Shown here in pieces: positions 11,885-23,465 of a stretch of 64,000 bases of DNA. Below the pieces are notes generated by a model that searched no databases, was not told the DNA's origin, and saw only the letters and a program-made list of their open reading frames with translations. The stretch comes from Sciurus carolinensis. Taxonomy: Eukaryota; Chordata; Mammalia; Rodentia; Sciuridae. Position numbers and translations under genes: made by a program. The stretch's first letter is position 1; each line of letters opens with the position of its first letter. The DNA is taken from NCBI RefSeq assembly GCF_902686445.1, contig NC_062213.1:3965241-4029240 (forward strand). The letters are read 5' to 3'.

Positions 11885-12981
11885 TGGGGAAGAGGTGCAA
11901 GATGGTGAAACAGAGGGCGCTGCACTCCTTGTCGTTCCATGACTCGGGATTCAAGCAGAGGAAATACTGTTTCTCTGCTGGGCAGTCATCACTGCCCATC
12001 GATCCCCTGCAGTCTACTCCCATTCGTCCACTGCGATCACCCACCCTCTGCCAGAACATCGCCCACCTTTTAAGTGCAGATCGCTAGCTGACTGCTGCCT
12101 GTCATCTGCCATTTGCTGGTTTGCCGGCCTCTTGCCTGCCCATTGCCTGTCTTTCACCTACCCATTGCCCACAGCCCAAAATCCACCCGCAGGTTATTCT
12201 CTGTTAGCTTGCAGACCACCTATAGACCGCCATCAGACCTCCTGCTGCCTGCTGTTGCCTGGAAGTTTATTGCCACACTACCCATGGGTTTGGTTACATG
12301 CCACCGTCTTGGGACACCAGCCAGGGCCTGCAGGTTTGCTGCTGCCGCCTCTGCCATTTTGGGGCATGACCACCTTGGTCTGGGGACACAGGCCAGGTCC
12401 TGGAGATATATTGGGGTACCTGCAGGTCTGGTTGCACCTAAACTCTTTGTGCTCGATGTGGTGGTGGCTGCATCTGGCTGCCCCTCTATAGGGTTGCTCC
12501 TTTGTGTGAGCATGTCCCTGGTGGCCTCTCTGCAAGTTGAAAGGGCATTAACGGGAATGTGGAAGCTGAAGCCCAGGTCCATCAGATTGCAAATGGGTTT
12601 GTGTGGGCCAGTCTGGGTCTGGCAAGCCTGTGGAAAGACAGAGATGAGGGGCAGTTCCATTGGGGGCGCACAGGTTGAAGAAACTGGAGAAGACAGGACT
12701 CTCTGCAGCTCAGTGAGCCCTGAAGTGTGCAGAGACAGAGGGGACCAGCTACATTGGGTGGGAAGACTGTACGAGAGAGTGAGGGCACCTTGCTATCAGC
12801 TCACCCACCCAACCAGTCTGGCACCCACTGGAATGGAGCTAACATCAAACTTCAGACAACCCCACCTATCAGTGAAGAAGGGAAGTGGAGAAAAAATTTT
12901 GAAAATCAATGGAAGCAATCATTCGATTTTCCATTGAAACTTTTTTTTTTTTACCTTATCTCTCACATTTTTACCGTCTTT

Positions 12982-13113
12982 TTTAAAAATATTTTTTTAG
13001 TTGTCAATGGACCTTTATTTTATTTGTTTTTATGTGGATCATAAAAGGATCGAACCCATTGCCTCACACATGCTAGGCAAGCACTCTGCCGCTGAGCCAC
13101 AACCCCAGCCCCC
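12982..13113 (-). mobile_element. ID SINE (antisense) nested in L1 5' UTR
   Basis: The antisense body 'gaacccattgcctcacacatgctaggcaagcactctgcc' lies between TTTACCGTCTTT (12,970-12,981) and TTTACTGTCTTT (13,114-13,125). It therefore inserted after the L1 did. Confidence 0.92.
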
Positions 13114-13675
13114 TTTACTGTCTTTGAATTCAAATTTTTTTCATGCATCAATTTATTGAGGAATGGGATGTCTGAATAGTATATTACAGTTTGTTGTGTA
13201 TTCTTATATTTTTACTTAAAAAAAAATCTGTATGTTTTTTCTCTTACCTATCTGTCTCCCTGGTTTCCCTTTCTCACTTCTCTTATATTAACAGTCAACC
13301 TCTATTAATTCCTCCCTCACTCTTACTATAAAATTTTACCTCTATCTTTTCTCCCTCATAAACATCACATCTTACACTACTTCTGTTTCCTCACTGTCCA
13401 TCATTTGAAATGGTAAATCCTTTTAGCAAACTTACTGCTTATATTGCAGACAATAATTGATCACTTCATTTCTGTTTATTGCAACAAAACTGTATAAACT
13501 CCTGAGTAGAAGTCACTTAGTTTAAGGTGGTATATTGTTTGCATTGGGTGCTGTTAATATTGGTCTCCCCCTTAAAGGTGAGGTACTGGAAGCCTTCAGG
13601 GACATTATAAGACTACAGGGTAGAATCCGTATTGCCTCAGATCAGTACTGATAGATAAGAAGACACACAAACAAC

Positions 13676-14706
13676 ATGAAAAAACAAGAGAACAAGGTGC
13701 CTCAAATAGACCAAGTTGTTCCAACAATATAATGCATAGACAACAGAGTGGAAGAAATGTCAGAGCAGGAGTTTAGAAAATACATAGATTGATGCTTGAA
13801 ATCAAAGATGGTATCAGAGAGAAAATACAGAAACTGAAAGATCACTTCAATAAAGAGGCAGAGACTATAAAAAGGAATCAAGCAGAAATCCTTGAAATAA
13901 GGAAACAACCAAATTAAAAATTCAACGGACAGCATCACCAACAGACTAGACCACTAGGAAGACAGAATCTCAGACAATGAAGACAAAATACATACTCTTG
14001 AAAATAAAGTTGACTGCACAGAGAAGATGGTAAGAAACCATGAACAGAACTTCCAAGAAATATGAGATAACATGAAAAGACCAAATTTAAGATTTATTGG
14101 AATAGACAAAGACATGGAGATACCAACCAAAGGAATGCACAATCTTTTCAATGACATAAAGTCAGAAAACTTCCCAAATCTAAAGAGTGAAATGGAAAAT
14201 CAACTACAAGAGGCTTACAGGACCCCAAATGTACAAAATTACAGCACACCCACAGCAAGACACATTATAATGAAAATGACTAACATACAGAATAAGGATA
14301 GAATTTTAAAGGCCGTGAGAGAAAAAAATCAAATTACATATAGGGGGAAACCAATTTGGATTTCAGTTGATTTCTCAACCCAGACCCTTAAAACCAGGAG
14401 GCCCTTGAATAACATATATTAAGCCCTGAAAGAAAATGGATGCCAACTGAGAATTTATATCCAGCAAAACTAAGCTTTAGATTTGAAGATGAAATAAAAA
14501 CCTTCCATGATAAACAAAAGTTAAAAGAATTCACAACTAGAAAGCCTGCACTACAGAACTTTCTCAGCAAAATATTTCATGAAGGGGAAATGGAAAAAAA
14601 ACAAAACAAAACAGTGAAAACCAGCAAAGGGAGGAACTATACTAAAGGAAAGGTCCATCAAAGGAGAAACCAAGTCAAGTTAAAAACCAGAAATAAACCA
14701 AAATGA
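13676..14706 (+). pseudogene. L1 ORF1 relic
   Basis: This starts at atgaaaaaacaagagaac, as in the other copy, and is broken by stops and shifts. Recognisable parts include RFIGIDKDMEIPTKGM-type sequence at 14,072-14,420 (start of the RRM region, then RTPNVQNYSTPTARHIIMKM) and RFEDEIKTFHDKQKLKEF at 14,440-14,706. It cannot encode a full ORF1p. Confidence 0.88.
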
Positions 14707-17700
14707 CCAAGAATACAAATCACATCTCAATAATAACCCTGAAGGTTAATGACCTAAACTCATCAATCAAAAGACAGGGAGTGGAAGATTGAATTAAAAA
14801 AAAAACAAAACAAAAAAAACCCCAAAAACAAAAAAAAAACCCTCAACAATATGGTTTCTTCAAGAGACTCACCTCCTAGGAAAAGATATTCACAGACTGA
14901 AGGTGAGAGGTTGGGAAAAAAACATATCACTCACAGGGACTGCACATACAAGCAGGGGTTTCCATCCTTATATCAGACAAAGTGAACTTCAAACCAAAGT
15001 TAGAAGGGACAAAGAAGGACATTTTATACTGCTTAAGGGAATCATACACCAACAAGATATAACAATTGTAAATATATATGCTCCCCAAAATGGAGCATCT
15101 ACATATATAAACCCTTCTCAATTTAAAGAATCAAATAGACCACAACACAATAATACTGGGTAACTTTAGCACACTTCTCTCATCACTGGATAGATCTTCC
15201 AAACAAAAACTAAACAAACTATAGAATTAAATGATACAATCAATGATTTAGACTTAATGGATACAATCAATGATTTAGACTTAATGGACATAGAGTATTT
15301 AATCCATCAACAAGCGAATATGCTTTCTTCTCAGCCGCACATGGATCCTTTTCTAAAATAGACCATATGTTATTCCACAAAGCAACTCTCAGCAAATACA
15401 AAAAAATGAAATACTACCCTGCTTTCTATAAGATGAATGAAACTAGAAATCAACAATAAAAAAAAAAAATAAAAGCTGCTCCAACGATTGGAGACTAAAA
15501 AGCATGCTATTCAGTGATGAATGGATAAAAGAAGAAATTAGAAAATAAAAAATACTTAGAGGTAAATGAGAACACCAATAACAACATATCAAAATCTCTG
15601 GGAGGCTATGAAGGCAGTGCTAAGAGGAGAGTTCATTGCATTGAGCTAATACATTAAAAGAATAAAAAGGCAACAAATATATTTATCTCAAAACCCTAGA
15701 AAAAGAACAAATCAGCGCCAAAAGCAGCAGAAGACAGGAAATAATTAAAATCAGAGCTGATATCAATGAAATTGAAATAAAAGAAACAATTGAAAAAATT
15801 GACAAAGCAACAAGTTGGTTCTTTTAAAAAATAAATAAAATCTATAAACCCTTAGCCAGAGTAACAAAGAGAAAGAGAAAACTCAAATGACTAAAATTCA
15901 TGATGAAAAAGGGAATATCAAAATGGATGCCTCTGAAATACAGAAGATAATTAGAAACTATTTTGAAAATTTATACTCCAATAAAATAGAAAATCTCTAA
16001 GACATTGACAAATTTCTAGAGACATATGATCTACCCAAAGTGAAGCAGGAGGATACACACAGTATAAATAGGTCAGTTTCAAGCAATGAAATAGAAGACA
16101 CAATCAAAAGCCTACCAATGAAGAAAAGCCCAGGACCAGACAGATTCTCAGCCAAGTTCTACCAGACTTTCAAAGAAGAATTATCACCAATACTCCTCAA
16201 ATTATTCCATGAAATAGAAAAGGAGGGAACCCTTCCAAAGTCATTCTATGAGGCTAGTATAACCCTGATACCAAGACTCAGACAAAGACACATCAAGGAA
16301 AGAAAACTTCAGAACAATATCCCTCATGAACATAGATGCAAAAATTCTCAATAAAATTCTGGCAAATTGCATACAAAAACATATTAAAAAGATAGTGCAC
16401 CATGATCAAGTGGTGTTCATCCCTGGGATGCAAGGTCTGTTCAGCACATGAAAATCAACAAACGTAATTCATCACATCAGTAGACTTAAAGACAAAAATC
16501 ATATGATTATCTCAGTAGACACAGAAAAAGCATTTGACAAAATACAGCACCTCTTCATGTTCAAGACATTAGAAAAACTAGGAATATAGTAAGAACATAC
16601 CTCAACATTGTAAAAGCTATCTATGCTAAGCCCAAAGCCAACATCATTCTAAATGGAGAAAAACTGAAAGCATTCCCTCTAAAAACTGAAATAAGACAGG
16701 GACTCTCACCACTTATTCTTAACATATTCCTTAAAACTCTAGCCAGAGAAATCAGACAGTTGAAAGAAATTAAAGGGATATAAATAGGAAAAGAAGAACT
16801 TAAGCTATCACTATTTGCAGATGACATTATTCTATATTTAGAAAATCCAAAAAATTCCACCAGAAAACTTCTAGAACTGATAAATGAATTCAGCAAAGTA
16901 GCAGGATATAAAATCAATACTCATCAATCAAATGTAGTCCTATATATAAACGATGAATCCACTGCAAGAGAAATTAGGAAAGCTACCCCATTTACGATAG
17001 CCTCAAAAAAACAAAAACAAAAACTCAGGAATCAATGTAACAAAAAGAAGTGAAAGATCTCTACAATGAAAACTACAGAACACTAAAGAAAGAAATTTAA
17101 GAAGACCTTAGAAGATGGAAAGATCTCCCTTGTTCTTGGATAGGCAGAATTAATATTGTCAAAATGGCCATACTACCAAGAGAGTTATACTGATTCAAAG
17201 CAATTCCTGTTAAAATCCCAATGATATTCTTCATGGAACTAGAAAAAGCAATCATGAAATTTAAGAGGCCCAGAATAGCCAAGGCAATACTTAGCAAGAA
17301 GGGCGAAGCAGGAGGCATCACACTACCAGAACTTAAACTATACTACAGAGCAGTAGTAACAAAACAGCATGGTATTGGCACCAAAATAGACATATAGACC
17401 AATGGTACAAAATAGAAGACACAGAGACAAACCCACATAAATACAGTTATCTCACACTAGACAAAGGCACCAAAAACATTCACTGGAGAAAAGATAACCT
17501 CTTCAACAAATGGTGCTGGGAAAACTGGAAATCCATATGCAACAAAATGAAATTAAACCTCTATCTCTCACCCTGCACAAATCAGCTCAGAGTGGATCAA
17601 AGACTTAGACACTAGAACAGAGAACCCTGCACCTAATAGAAGAAAAAGTAGACCCAAGTCTCCATCACGTTGGCTTAGGACCTGACTTCTTAATAAGACT

Positions 17701-18480
17701 CCTAAGGTACAAGAAGTAAAATTAAGAATCAATAATGGGATGTATTCAAACTAAAAAGCTTCTTCTCAGCAAAGGAAACAATCAGTAACGTGAAGAGAGA
17801 TTTACAGATTGGGAAAAAATCTTTACCACACACACCTCAGATACAGCACTAATCTCCAGGATCTGTAAAGGACTCAAAAAACTCAACACCGAAAAACCAA
17901 ATAACCCAATCCATAACTGGGCTAAGGAACTGAACAGATGTCACAGAAGAAGAAATATAGTTGATCAACAAACATGAAAAAATGTTCATCATCTCTTGCA
18001 ATTAGAGAAATGCAAATCAAAACTAAGATTTCATCTCACTCCAGTCAGATTGACAGTTATCAAGAATGCAAGCAATAGTAAGTGTTGGTGAGGATGTGGG
18101 GAAAAGGTACACTCTCAAACATTGCTGGTGGGACTGCAGATTGATGCAACCACTCTGGAAAACAGTGTGGAAATTCCTCAGAAAACTTGGAATGGACCCA
18201 CCATGTGACCCAGCTATTCCACTCCTTGGTTTATACCCAAAGGACTTAAAATCAGCATACTATAATGAGGCAGCCACATCAATGTTTATAGCAGCTCAAT
18301 TCACAATAGCTGAACTATGGAACCAATCTAGGTGCCCTTCAACAGATGAATGGATAAAGAAAATGTGATGTATATACACAATGGAATATTACCCAGCCTT
18401 AAAGAAGAATGAAATTATGGCATTTGCAGGTAAATGGATGGAACTGGAGAATATCATGCTATGTGAAATAAGCCAAGCCC
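14703..18480 (+). pseudogene. L1 ORF2 relic
   Basis: This begins ATGACCAAGAATACAAATC (TKNTNHISIITLKVNDLN), the conserved endonuclease start, and hits a stop within 30 codons. Later parts are recognisable: [16 protein letters not shown] (RT) near 16,110; the 'FADD' region near 16,815 (tttgcagatgac); and a C-terminal piece at 18,066-18,368 ([40 protein letters not shown]). An exact 27-bp tandem duplication lies at 15,234-15,287. Many frameshifts make it dead. Confidence 0.9.
15234..15287 (+). repeat. Exact 27-bp tandem duplication inside L1 ORF2
   Basis: The unit starting atacaatcaatgatttagac is present twice without a gap (15,234-15,260 and 15,261-15,287). It is a local duplication after insertion or in the source copy. 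Confidence 0.9.
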
Positions 18481-18721
18481 AAAAAACCATAAGCTTAATA
18501 TTTTCTCTGATAAGTGGATGCTGATTTATAGTGGGAGGTAGGTAGTGAAGAATGAAGGAACTTTGGATAATGCAGGGGGAAGTGAGGGGAAGGGTGGGGC
18601 GGTGGGGATGGGAAAAACATTTAAAAATGTTATTTATAAAAAAAATAGATCAATGGTGGTGTTGATAGTAAGAGAAATTTTTTAAAAAGGTACTTACAAA
18701 ACAAAGCAAAAAAAGAATAAC

Positions 18722-18846
18722 GGGCTGGGTCATGGTTCATGGCGGAGTGTTTGCTTGCATGTGTGGGGCACTGGCTTCAATCCTCAGCACCACATAAATA
18801 AATAAAATAAAAAGTATTGTGTCCATCTAGAACTACAAATTACAAG
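18722..18846 (+). mobile_element. ID SINE (sense) at the L1 tail
   Basis: The tRNA-derived head 'gggctgggtcatggttcatggcgg' is followed by 'tcctcagcaccacataaataaa' and the tail variant 'attgtgtccatctagaactac'. It is inserted exactly between the L1 A-rich tail and the copied target site. Confidence 0.85.
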
Positions 18847-18858
18847 AAAAGAATGTAA
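18847..18858. repeat. Probable target-site duplication, right copy
   Basis: AAAAGAATGTAA follows the ID SINE that sits at the 3' end of the sense L1. With AAAAGAATAA at 18,711-18,720 before the SINE, it suggests that the SINE reused the L1 target duplication. Confidence 0.65.
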
Positions 18859-18864
18859 CACAAG

Positions 18865-19690
18865 TAATAAATGTGAAAATGAATTGAACAGACACTTCTC
18901 AAAAGAAGAAATACAGATGGCCAACAAACAGATGAAAAAATGTTCAACATCATTAGCAGTTAGGGAAATGCCAATCAAAACTACCCTGAGATTTTATCTC
19001 ATACCAGTCAGAATGGCAGTCATCAAAAACCAACCATAATAAATGCCCAAGAGGATGTGGCGGAAGAGGAACACCCTGCACGGTTGGTGGGACTGCGAAT
19101 TAGTCAACCACTATGGGAATCAGTGTGGAGGTTCCTCAGAAAGTAGGCCCGGAGCTACTGTACGACCCAGCTGCTTACCCCTTGGTTTCCCTTGAAGAAT
19201 TCAAGTTGTCCTACCACAGTGATAGGTGCGTGCCCACGGTTATAGCAGCACAGTTCGCAGCAGCCACATTGTGGAACCAGCCCTCACGTCCTTCAGTGAA
19301 CGGATGAGGAATGTGTGGTACGTATGCACAAAGGAACTTTATCCAGCCATGAAGAAACATGAATTGTGTCACGTGGAGAAACCTGGATGGAAGTTGAGAC
19401 AGTCATGTTAAGTGAAATAAGTCAAACTCAGAAGGTCAAAGGCCTTGTTTTCCCTTACAAGTGGAGACTGGAGAGGCAAAAGGAAAAGAGGGGTGGAAAG
19501 GTGGGGATCTCAGGAAAATCCGAGGGAGATCAGTGGAGGGGCGGTTTAGGGGTCTGAGGCAGGGAGGGCGGGGACGCTGGGGCAGGAGAGTGACCAGAGT
19601 ACCTTGTTACATTGTGTTCGTGTACAGACATGGCGACAAACCCCATCAGTATGTACAACCCTAACACACCAGAGAGAAACGTGGCCACAG
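18865..19690 (+). mobile_element. Older L1 3' end, 5'-truncated
   Basis: From 'gaacagacacttctcaaaagaagaaatac' the sequence aligns with the end of ORF2 (compare 17,930-18,480) and includes 'gggactgcgaattagtcaaccactatggga'. A G-rich 3' UTR-like part and a tail near 19,660-19,690 follow. It differs more from the two long copies than they do from each other, so it is probably an older family. The end point is approximate. Confidence 0.75.
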
Positions 19691-20329
19691 CCAGCTGTGC
19701 GGGGATCGTCTGCTGGTGGGGGGACTGAGTAAGGCACCCCACTGGCCGTCCCTGGCTGCACAGGCATTGTTCTCCACCCGGACCACAGCAGGGACGCCAC
19801 CGCTTGTAGCCTCCTGTGGGTGTCGTGTGTGTTAGGATAAACAAACGGTTGATGCGGGAAGCATTCTTCCTTCAGGACAAACCCAGAGTTACGAGTGCAG
19901 AGAAACGAGCTGCATAGAGGGCCACCTCGAGTCATCCGTGGGGCAGCTGATCTGGGCAGTGGTGTCTGGCTGCAACTGGAGTCCAGCAGGAACCAGGCCA
20001 GAGGAGCGTGACGGCAGGTGGGCGCTGCTGTGGTCACACCAGCACCCCACTCCAGATGCCTCACAGACATCGCCACGGAGACCCCTGGTCGTGTGGAAAG
20101 AGGAAGCTGAGAAGCACCTGTTCCCGGGCCCCGCGCAGCCTGGAAAGGCAGTCCTGGCCTCTGGATGCTTTTCCAGCACTGGGGATTGGGCGGGCCTCTG
20201 ACAGTAAGGGCAGTGACAGCCAGGAAAGCGGAGACGTCATTGAAAGTTGTCCCCGATCTCCTTGGCTCCCGAGGCAGGTGACTGTCCCTCCTCTACCCGG
20301 CAGGTTAGCGTCTGTTGATGGTGGGCATC

Positions 20330-20640
20330 CTGGTCATGCTGCCGCAGCAGAGCACCACAGACTGAGCATTGCACACAGCGAAGTTCCCACAGTCCTGGAG
20401 GCTGCCAGTCCAAGGTCAAGGCGCTGGCATCTGGTGGTGCCTCCAACGCTCCGTCCTCACCTGGCAGGAGGCAGAAGGGTCAAACTTCCCTAGCAGACCC
20501 TTTCAAATGGCACAGGTCTGTTCCTGCGGGCAAAGCCCGCGTGACTTAAATGCTCCCCCGAGGCCCCACCCCTGACACTGTCCCATGGGGCATGCAGCTC
20601 CTAATATGTGAATTTGGGGATGCACTCTGAGCACACAGTG
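20330..20640 (+). repeat. Old dispersed repeat, family not named
   Basis: 'agcaccacagactgagcattg...gttcccacagtcctggaggctgccagtccaaggtcaagg' and 'cccacccctgacactgtcccatggggcatgcagctcctaatatgtgaatttgggg' follow the layout of a repeat common in mammalian genomes ('accacagactgggtaattt ... agtcctggaggctggaagtccaag'). I do not name the family. Confidence 0.4.
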
Positions 20641-21689
20641 GGTAAAGCAAAAATGTGCTTGGCAGGGTGTCCCCAGGCAGTTGGAGAGGTGCGCCCGGCT
20701 GTGACCAAGGAGAAGGAGTGACTGTGGGCCCCCACGGGATCCTCTCTAGGAGGCAGGCAGAGGTAGCCGCAGCACAAGGGGTCCCTGCTGGCGGACCTGC
20801 AGGCCATGCCTCAGCCAGCCGCTCGCCGTGGGCTCTGCTCTCCAGCAAGGTCTTTGCAGCTCACTCAGCCCCTGTGTGGGGCTGACTTCTTGGGAAGCAT
20901 TAGTCTTCGTCCGTGGATTATTTCCTTCTTCGTTGTAGTGCGTTTACTGAGAGTGTACTTGGAGCTGGCCTAATTTAGCCTAATAAGACACCTGAACCAC
21001 AAGTGCTCTGCCCATCACTAGGCAAATTAGGTAATTTGCATAGCATCAGCTGGAGCCCTTGGGGAGATTTATCGTCTATAAATTGAAAATGATTTGATTA
21101 TTTAAAGATTTTTTTCATGTTGCGGATGAGCATTGCTGTGTTGTATTCAGAAGTAGTTCTGTCTACTTTCCTGCCTCCTGCTTCCTGGAGAAAGCCGCCT
21201 GGACAGAAAATCTCTGTGGCTGAAAGCCAGTCTCTGTGATTAGGGTCAGGGTTAGGGATCCAGGGAGTTCCCGCCTTAGCCCTCGCTGTGGTTCCCAGCC
21301 CGAAGAGAGCTTGGGCTCTCTGTGCAGCCCTTGGCCTTCTCTCTGCCTGCTGTCCAGCCTGTCCCTTGCAGCCTGTGATAGTGCCACAGTGGTCATCATT
21401 TCGGTTCATCCAGCACCCTTGTCTGCAGGCCGCTGTTCCTTGATGCAGTGTCCGGTTGGCCCTGGGTGCTTCCTTCTAAGGGCTGAGACGCAGAAGGGCT
21501 AGTGCCTCCCCTCCAGCGGGCGGGGCAGGGAAGGCCACCTCCACCCATCCTGGGCCCACGTCACTGCTCTGATTGTACCCTCTGCTGATGTTCTGTCTAG
21601 CTCCTGCCTTCCTTCCACAGCGGCAGCAGGCATGAACCAGGCACACACCCATCTCCCCGCCGTCTTTGCTTTTCTTGGTTTTGGTTCTT

Positions 21690-21850
21690 TTTGTTGTACC
21701 AGTAGTGCTCTACCCCGAGTCACATCTCTAACCCTTTTCATTTTATTGTTGAGACAGGGTCTCTCTAAGTTGCCCAGGCTGGCCTCCAACTTGTGATCCT
21801 CCTGCCTTCCGGGTCACTGGGGTTACGGGCGTGTGCCATTGCACTTGGCC
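21690..21850 (-). mobile_element. B1-dID SINE (antisense), diverged
   Basis: A degraded ID half (accagtagtgctctaccccgagtcacatctctaaccc) is followed by a B1 half (gagacagggtctctctaagttgcccaggctggcctcc). Confidence 0.85.
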
Positions 21851-21869
21851 TTTTCTTAATTCTTAAGAT

Positions 21870-22010
21870 GCTGCAGTAAGAAGACTACAGACTTGGGGCT
21901 GAGTTCATGGTCTTGGACAAGCTGCACTCTTTGCTTGGTCTCAGGTTTTTCCTCTGTGATGTGGGAATAGTACTGCCTGCTGCTGTCCCAAGTCATCTCC
22001 TGAGCATGTG
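21870..22010 (+). mobile_element. MIR SINE relic
   Basis: 'catggtcttggacaagctgcactctttgcttggtctcaggtttttcctctgtgatgtgggaatagtac' matches the MIR 3' half. Confidence 0.55.
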
Positions 22011-22576
22011 GGGGCTCTCGACCTCACAGTGCTGGAGATGTTGCAGGGTCTGAGCTGTGTCCAGAGCCTGCCTGGACAGTGAGCACGTGTTGTTGTCACT
22101 GGCTGTATCTGCTCTTCTTCCTTCTAGTGGAAGGGATGGGGTTGGGGAAGAGAGCAGTCTTACCTCACGAAGCTCTATGTTTACATAAAAGTGTCAATCT
22201 GTGATTATTTGCTCAAGTTACCTGTCATCTAAATAGACTGGGTACTCTTTGGGGACAGGTCCTGGCATTGTGCTTGGTCCTAGCAGTTGCTGAGATGTAC
22301 TGATTCTGCGGGCCTGCCTGGCTTTCCTGGAGTTGGGTAAGGACTTGTTCTCCTGGATGGCAGCTTGAGGCCTGCAGGGAGCAGCCGCTCAAGATTATTC
22401 ATGTAAGTCAGATAAAGGGTCTGCTTAGTTCTCATCTCTGGTAGTCACTGACCCTTATTTCTGCTGTAAGATTGGACTCACTGGACTGGTGTTGATTGCA
22501 ACAAATAAAAGAAACAAAAACCCCCAGTTTTGCTTTTGTCTAATGAACTTTTATTTTGTTTATATTTTATCTTCAG

Positions 22577-22703
22577 AGAAAAAAGATGTGACTCAAAGCC
22601 TGGAGAGCTACACATCCAAGTGCCCTGGGACCATGGAGCCCATCACTCTCCCCGATGGCCTCATGCTGCCTCCGGTGCCCTTCACCAAGCTGCCCATTGT
22701 CAG
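22577..22703 (+). CDS. TRAPPC9: TRAPPC9 internal coding exon A (end of helical region)
   Basis: This exon encodes about 42 residues of TRAPPC9, the Trs120/NIBP subunit specific to the TRAPPII tethering complex. TRAPPII acts at the Golgi as an exchange factor for Rab GTPases, and the protein is also reported to bind NIK and IKK-beta in NF-kB signalling. The translation begins [20 protein letters not shown] and ends [11 protein letters not shown]. It matches the mammalian protein as I know it apart from a few substitutions. The acceptor is a T-rich tract ending cttcag (22571-22576) and the donor is cag/gtgagc (22704). The first two bases (AG) complete a Glu codon begun in the previous exon, and the last two (AG) begin an Arg codon finished by exon B. 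The 127-bp length fits this phasing. I found no exon for the preceding segment in the window, so the upstream intron must exceed 22 kb. The identification is firm; residue numbering (about 530-570) is approximate. Confidence 0.95.
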
Positions 22704-23384
22704 GTGAGCCGGCCCTGTGCCCAGACAGCAGGGTGCACCTCGTGCCCACTCCTGCCCTGGTCTGGTCGTGTGTGGAGATCAAGGGGAGCTCCGTGTTTGC
22801 CGGCTGCGAATCTGGCTTGTCAGCCTGTGAACCGTGCCAGCAGTCTTTGGAAGAGTGGGTGTCGTACGTGAGAAAATCCAGTGGCATCATGTGACTACTG
22901 TGGTCCCACGCCTGTCAGATGGCTGAACTGCCTGCAAATGGGTCTCCTGTGTCCCTGGCTGCACTGCGACCACTGAACTGTGATGGAAACTGGCCTGTCC
23001 TGTCCCTCTCCTGCTTCCAGGCATCTCTTTTCTTGGCCTGTGTCCTGCTGATGGCAGTGGGTAGCTCTGGTGCCTTTGCCAACTTCAGGTTCCATCTGCC
23101 AGGTTTCTGGGCCCTGTCCTGCTGCTGTGGTATAAAGTTCAGCACTGCTCACCCTCAGTAAGTGGCTGCCACAGTGAGCTGTCCTTGGGTCCCCATCCTG
23201 GGGTCTCCTTCCTGTGGCCCCCTTTCTGTGCCACTGTCTCTCAGAGGGTAGTGAGATTCTAGAAACGGCAGAATGGAGTGCTGTAGCACAGGGTTCCACA
23301 GCAGAAGGCACCAGCCCCCTTGGAAGTGCTGCTTGCTGCTCTTCCCTGGGTCCCGTGGCCTTGCGCTGCAGTGGGGAGACCTGG

Positions 23385-23465
23385 GCCAACTCACAGGCCT
23401 GCTGCCTGGGTGACAAGAGCCCCTGATCTTTCTGGGCTTCAGTTTCCTTATCCCCGCTCCTCTCC
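23385..23465 (+). mobile_element. MIR SINE relic
   Basis: 'ctgggccaactcacaggcctgctg' and 'tctgggcttcagtttccttatcc' fit MIR. Confidence 0.4.

Larger units (their letters stand above)
11885..18710 (+). mobile_element. Decayed nearly full-length sense L1
   Basis: This is an older L1 of about 6.8 kb in the TRAPPC9 sense direction. The 5' end (ggggaagaggtgcaagatgg...) matches the 5' end of the antisense copy with many changes, and so do the last 250 bp of the 5' UTR (about 13,430-13,680). ORF1 relics run from 13,676 to about 14,700 and ORF2 from 14,703 to about 18,480, followed by a G-rich 3' UTR and an A-rich tail. It is interrupted by an antisense ID SINE at 12,982-13,113. Its start abuts AAAAGAATGTAA (11,873-11,884), which recurs at the 3' end. 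Confidence 0.9.
1..22576 (+). other. TRAPPC9: TRAPPC9 intron upstream of exon A (partial)
   Basis: The upstream coding segment of TRAPPC9 (ending around MLDFLSDQ in the mammalian protein as I know it) could not be found here, so I read this whole stretch as one intron. It holds two CpG-dense patches, several SINEs, a twin-primed L1, a decayed full-length L1, an older L1 3' end and MIR or L2 relics, listed separately. Stretches without listed features (for example 3.2-4.2 kb, 6.9-7.9 kb, 19.7-20.3 kb and 22.0-22.5 kb) look like ordinary unique intronic DNA. Long open frames there lack coding character. Confidence 0.8.

Noticed and set aside
21239..21258. Telomere-like 'tagggtcagggttaggga'
   Set aside because: Only about two imperfect units, too short to call an interstitial telomere repeat.
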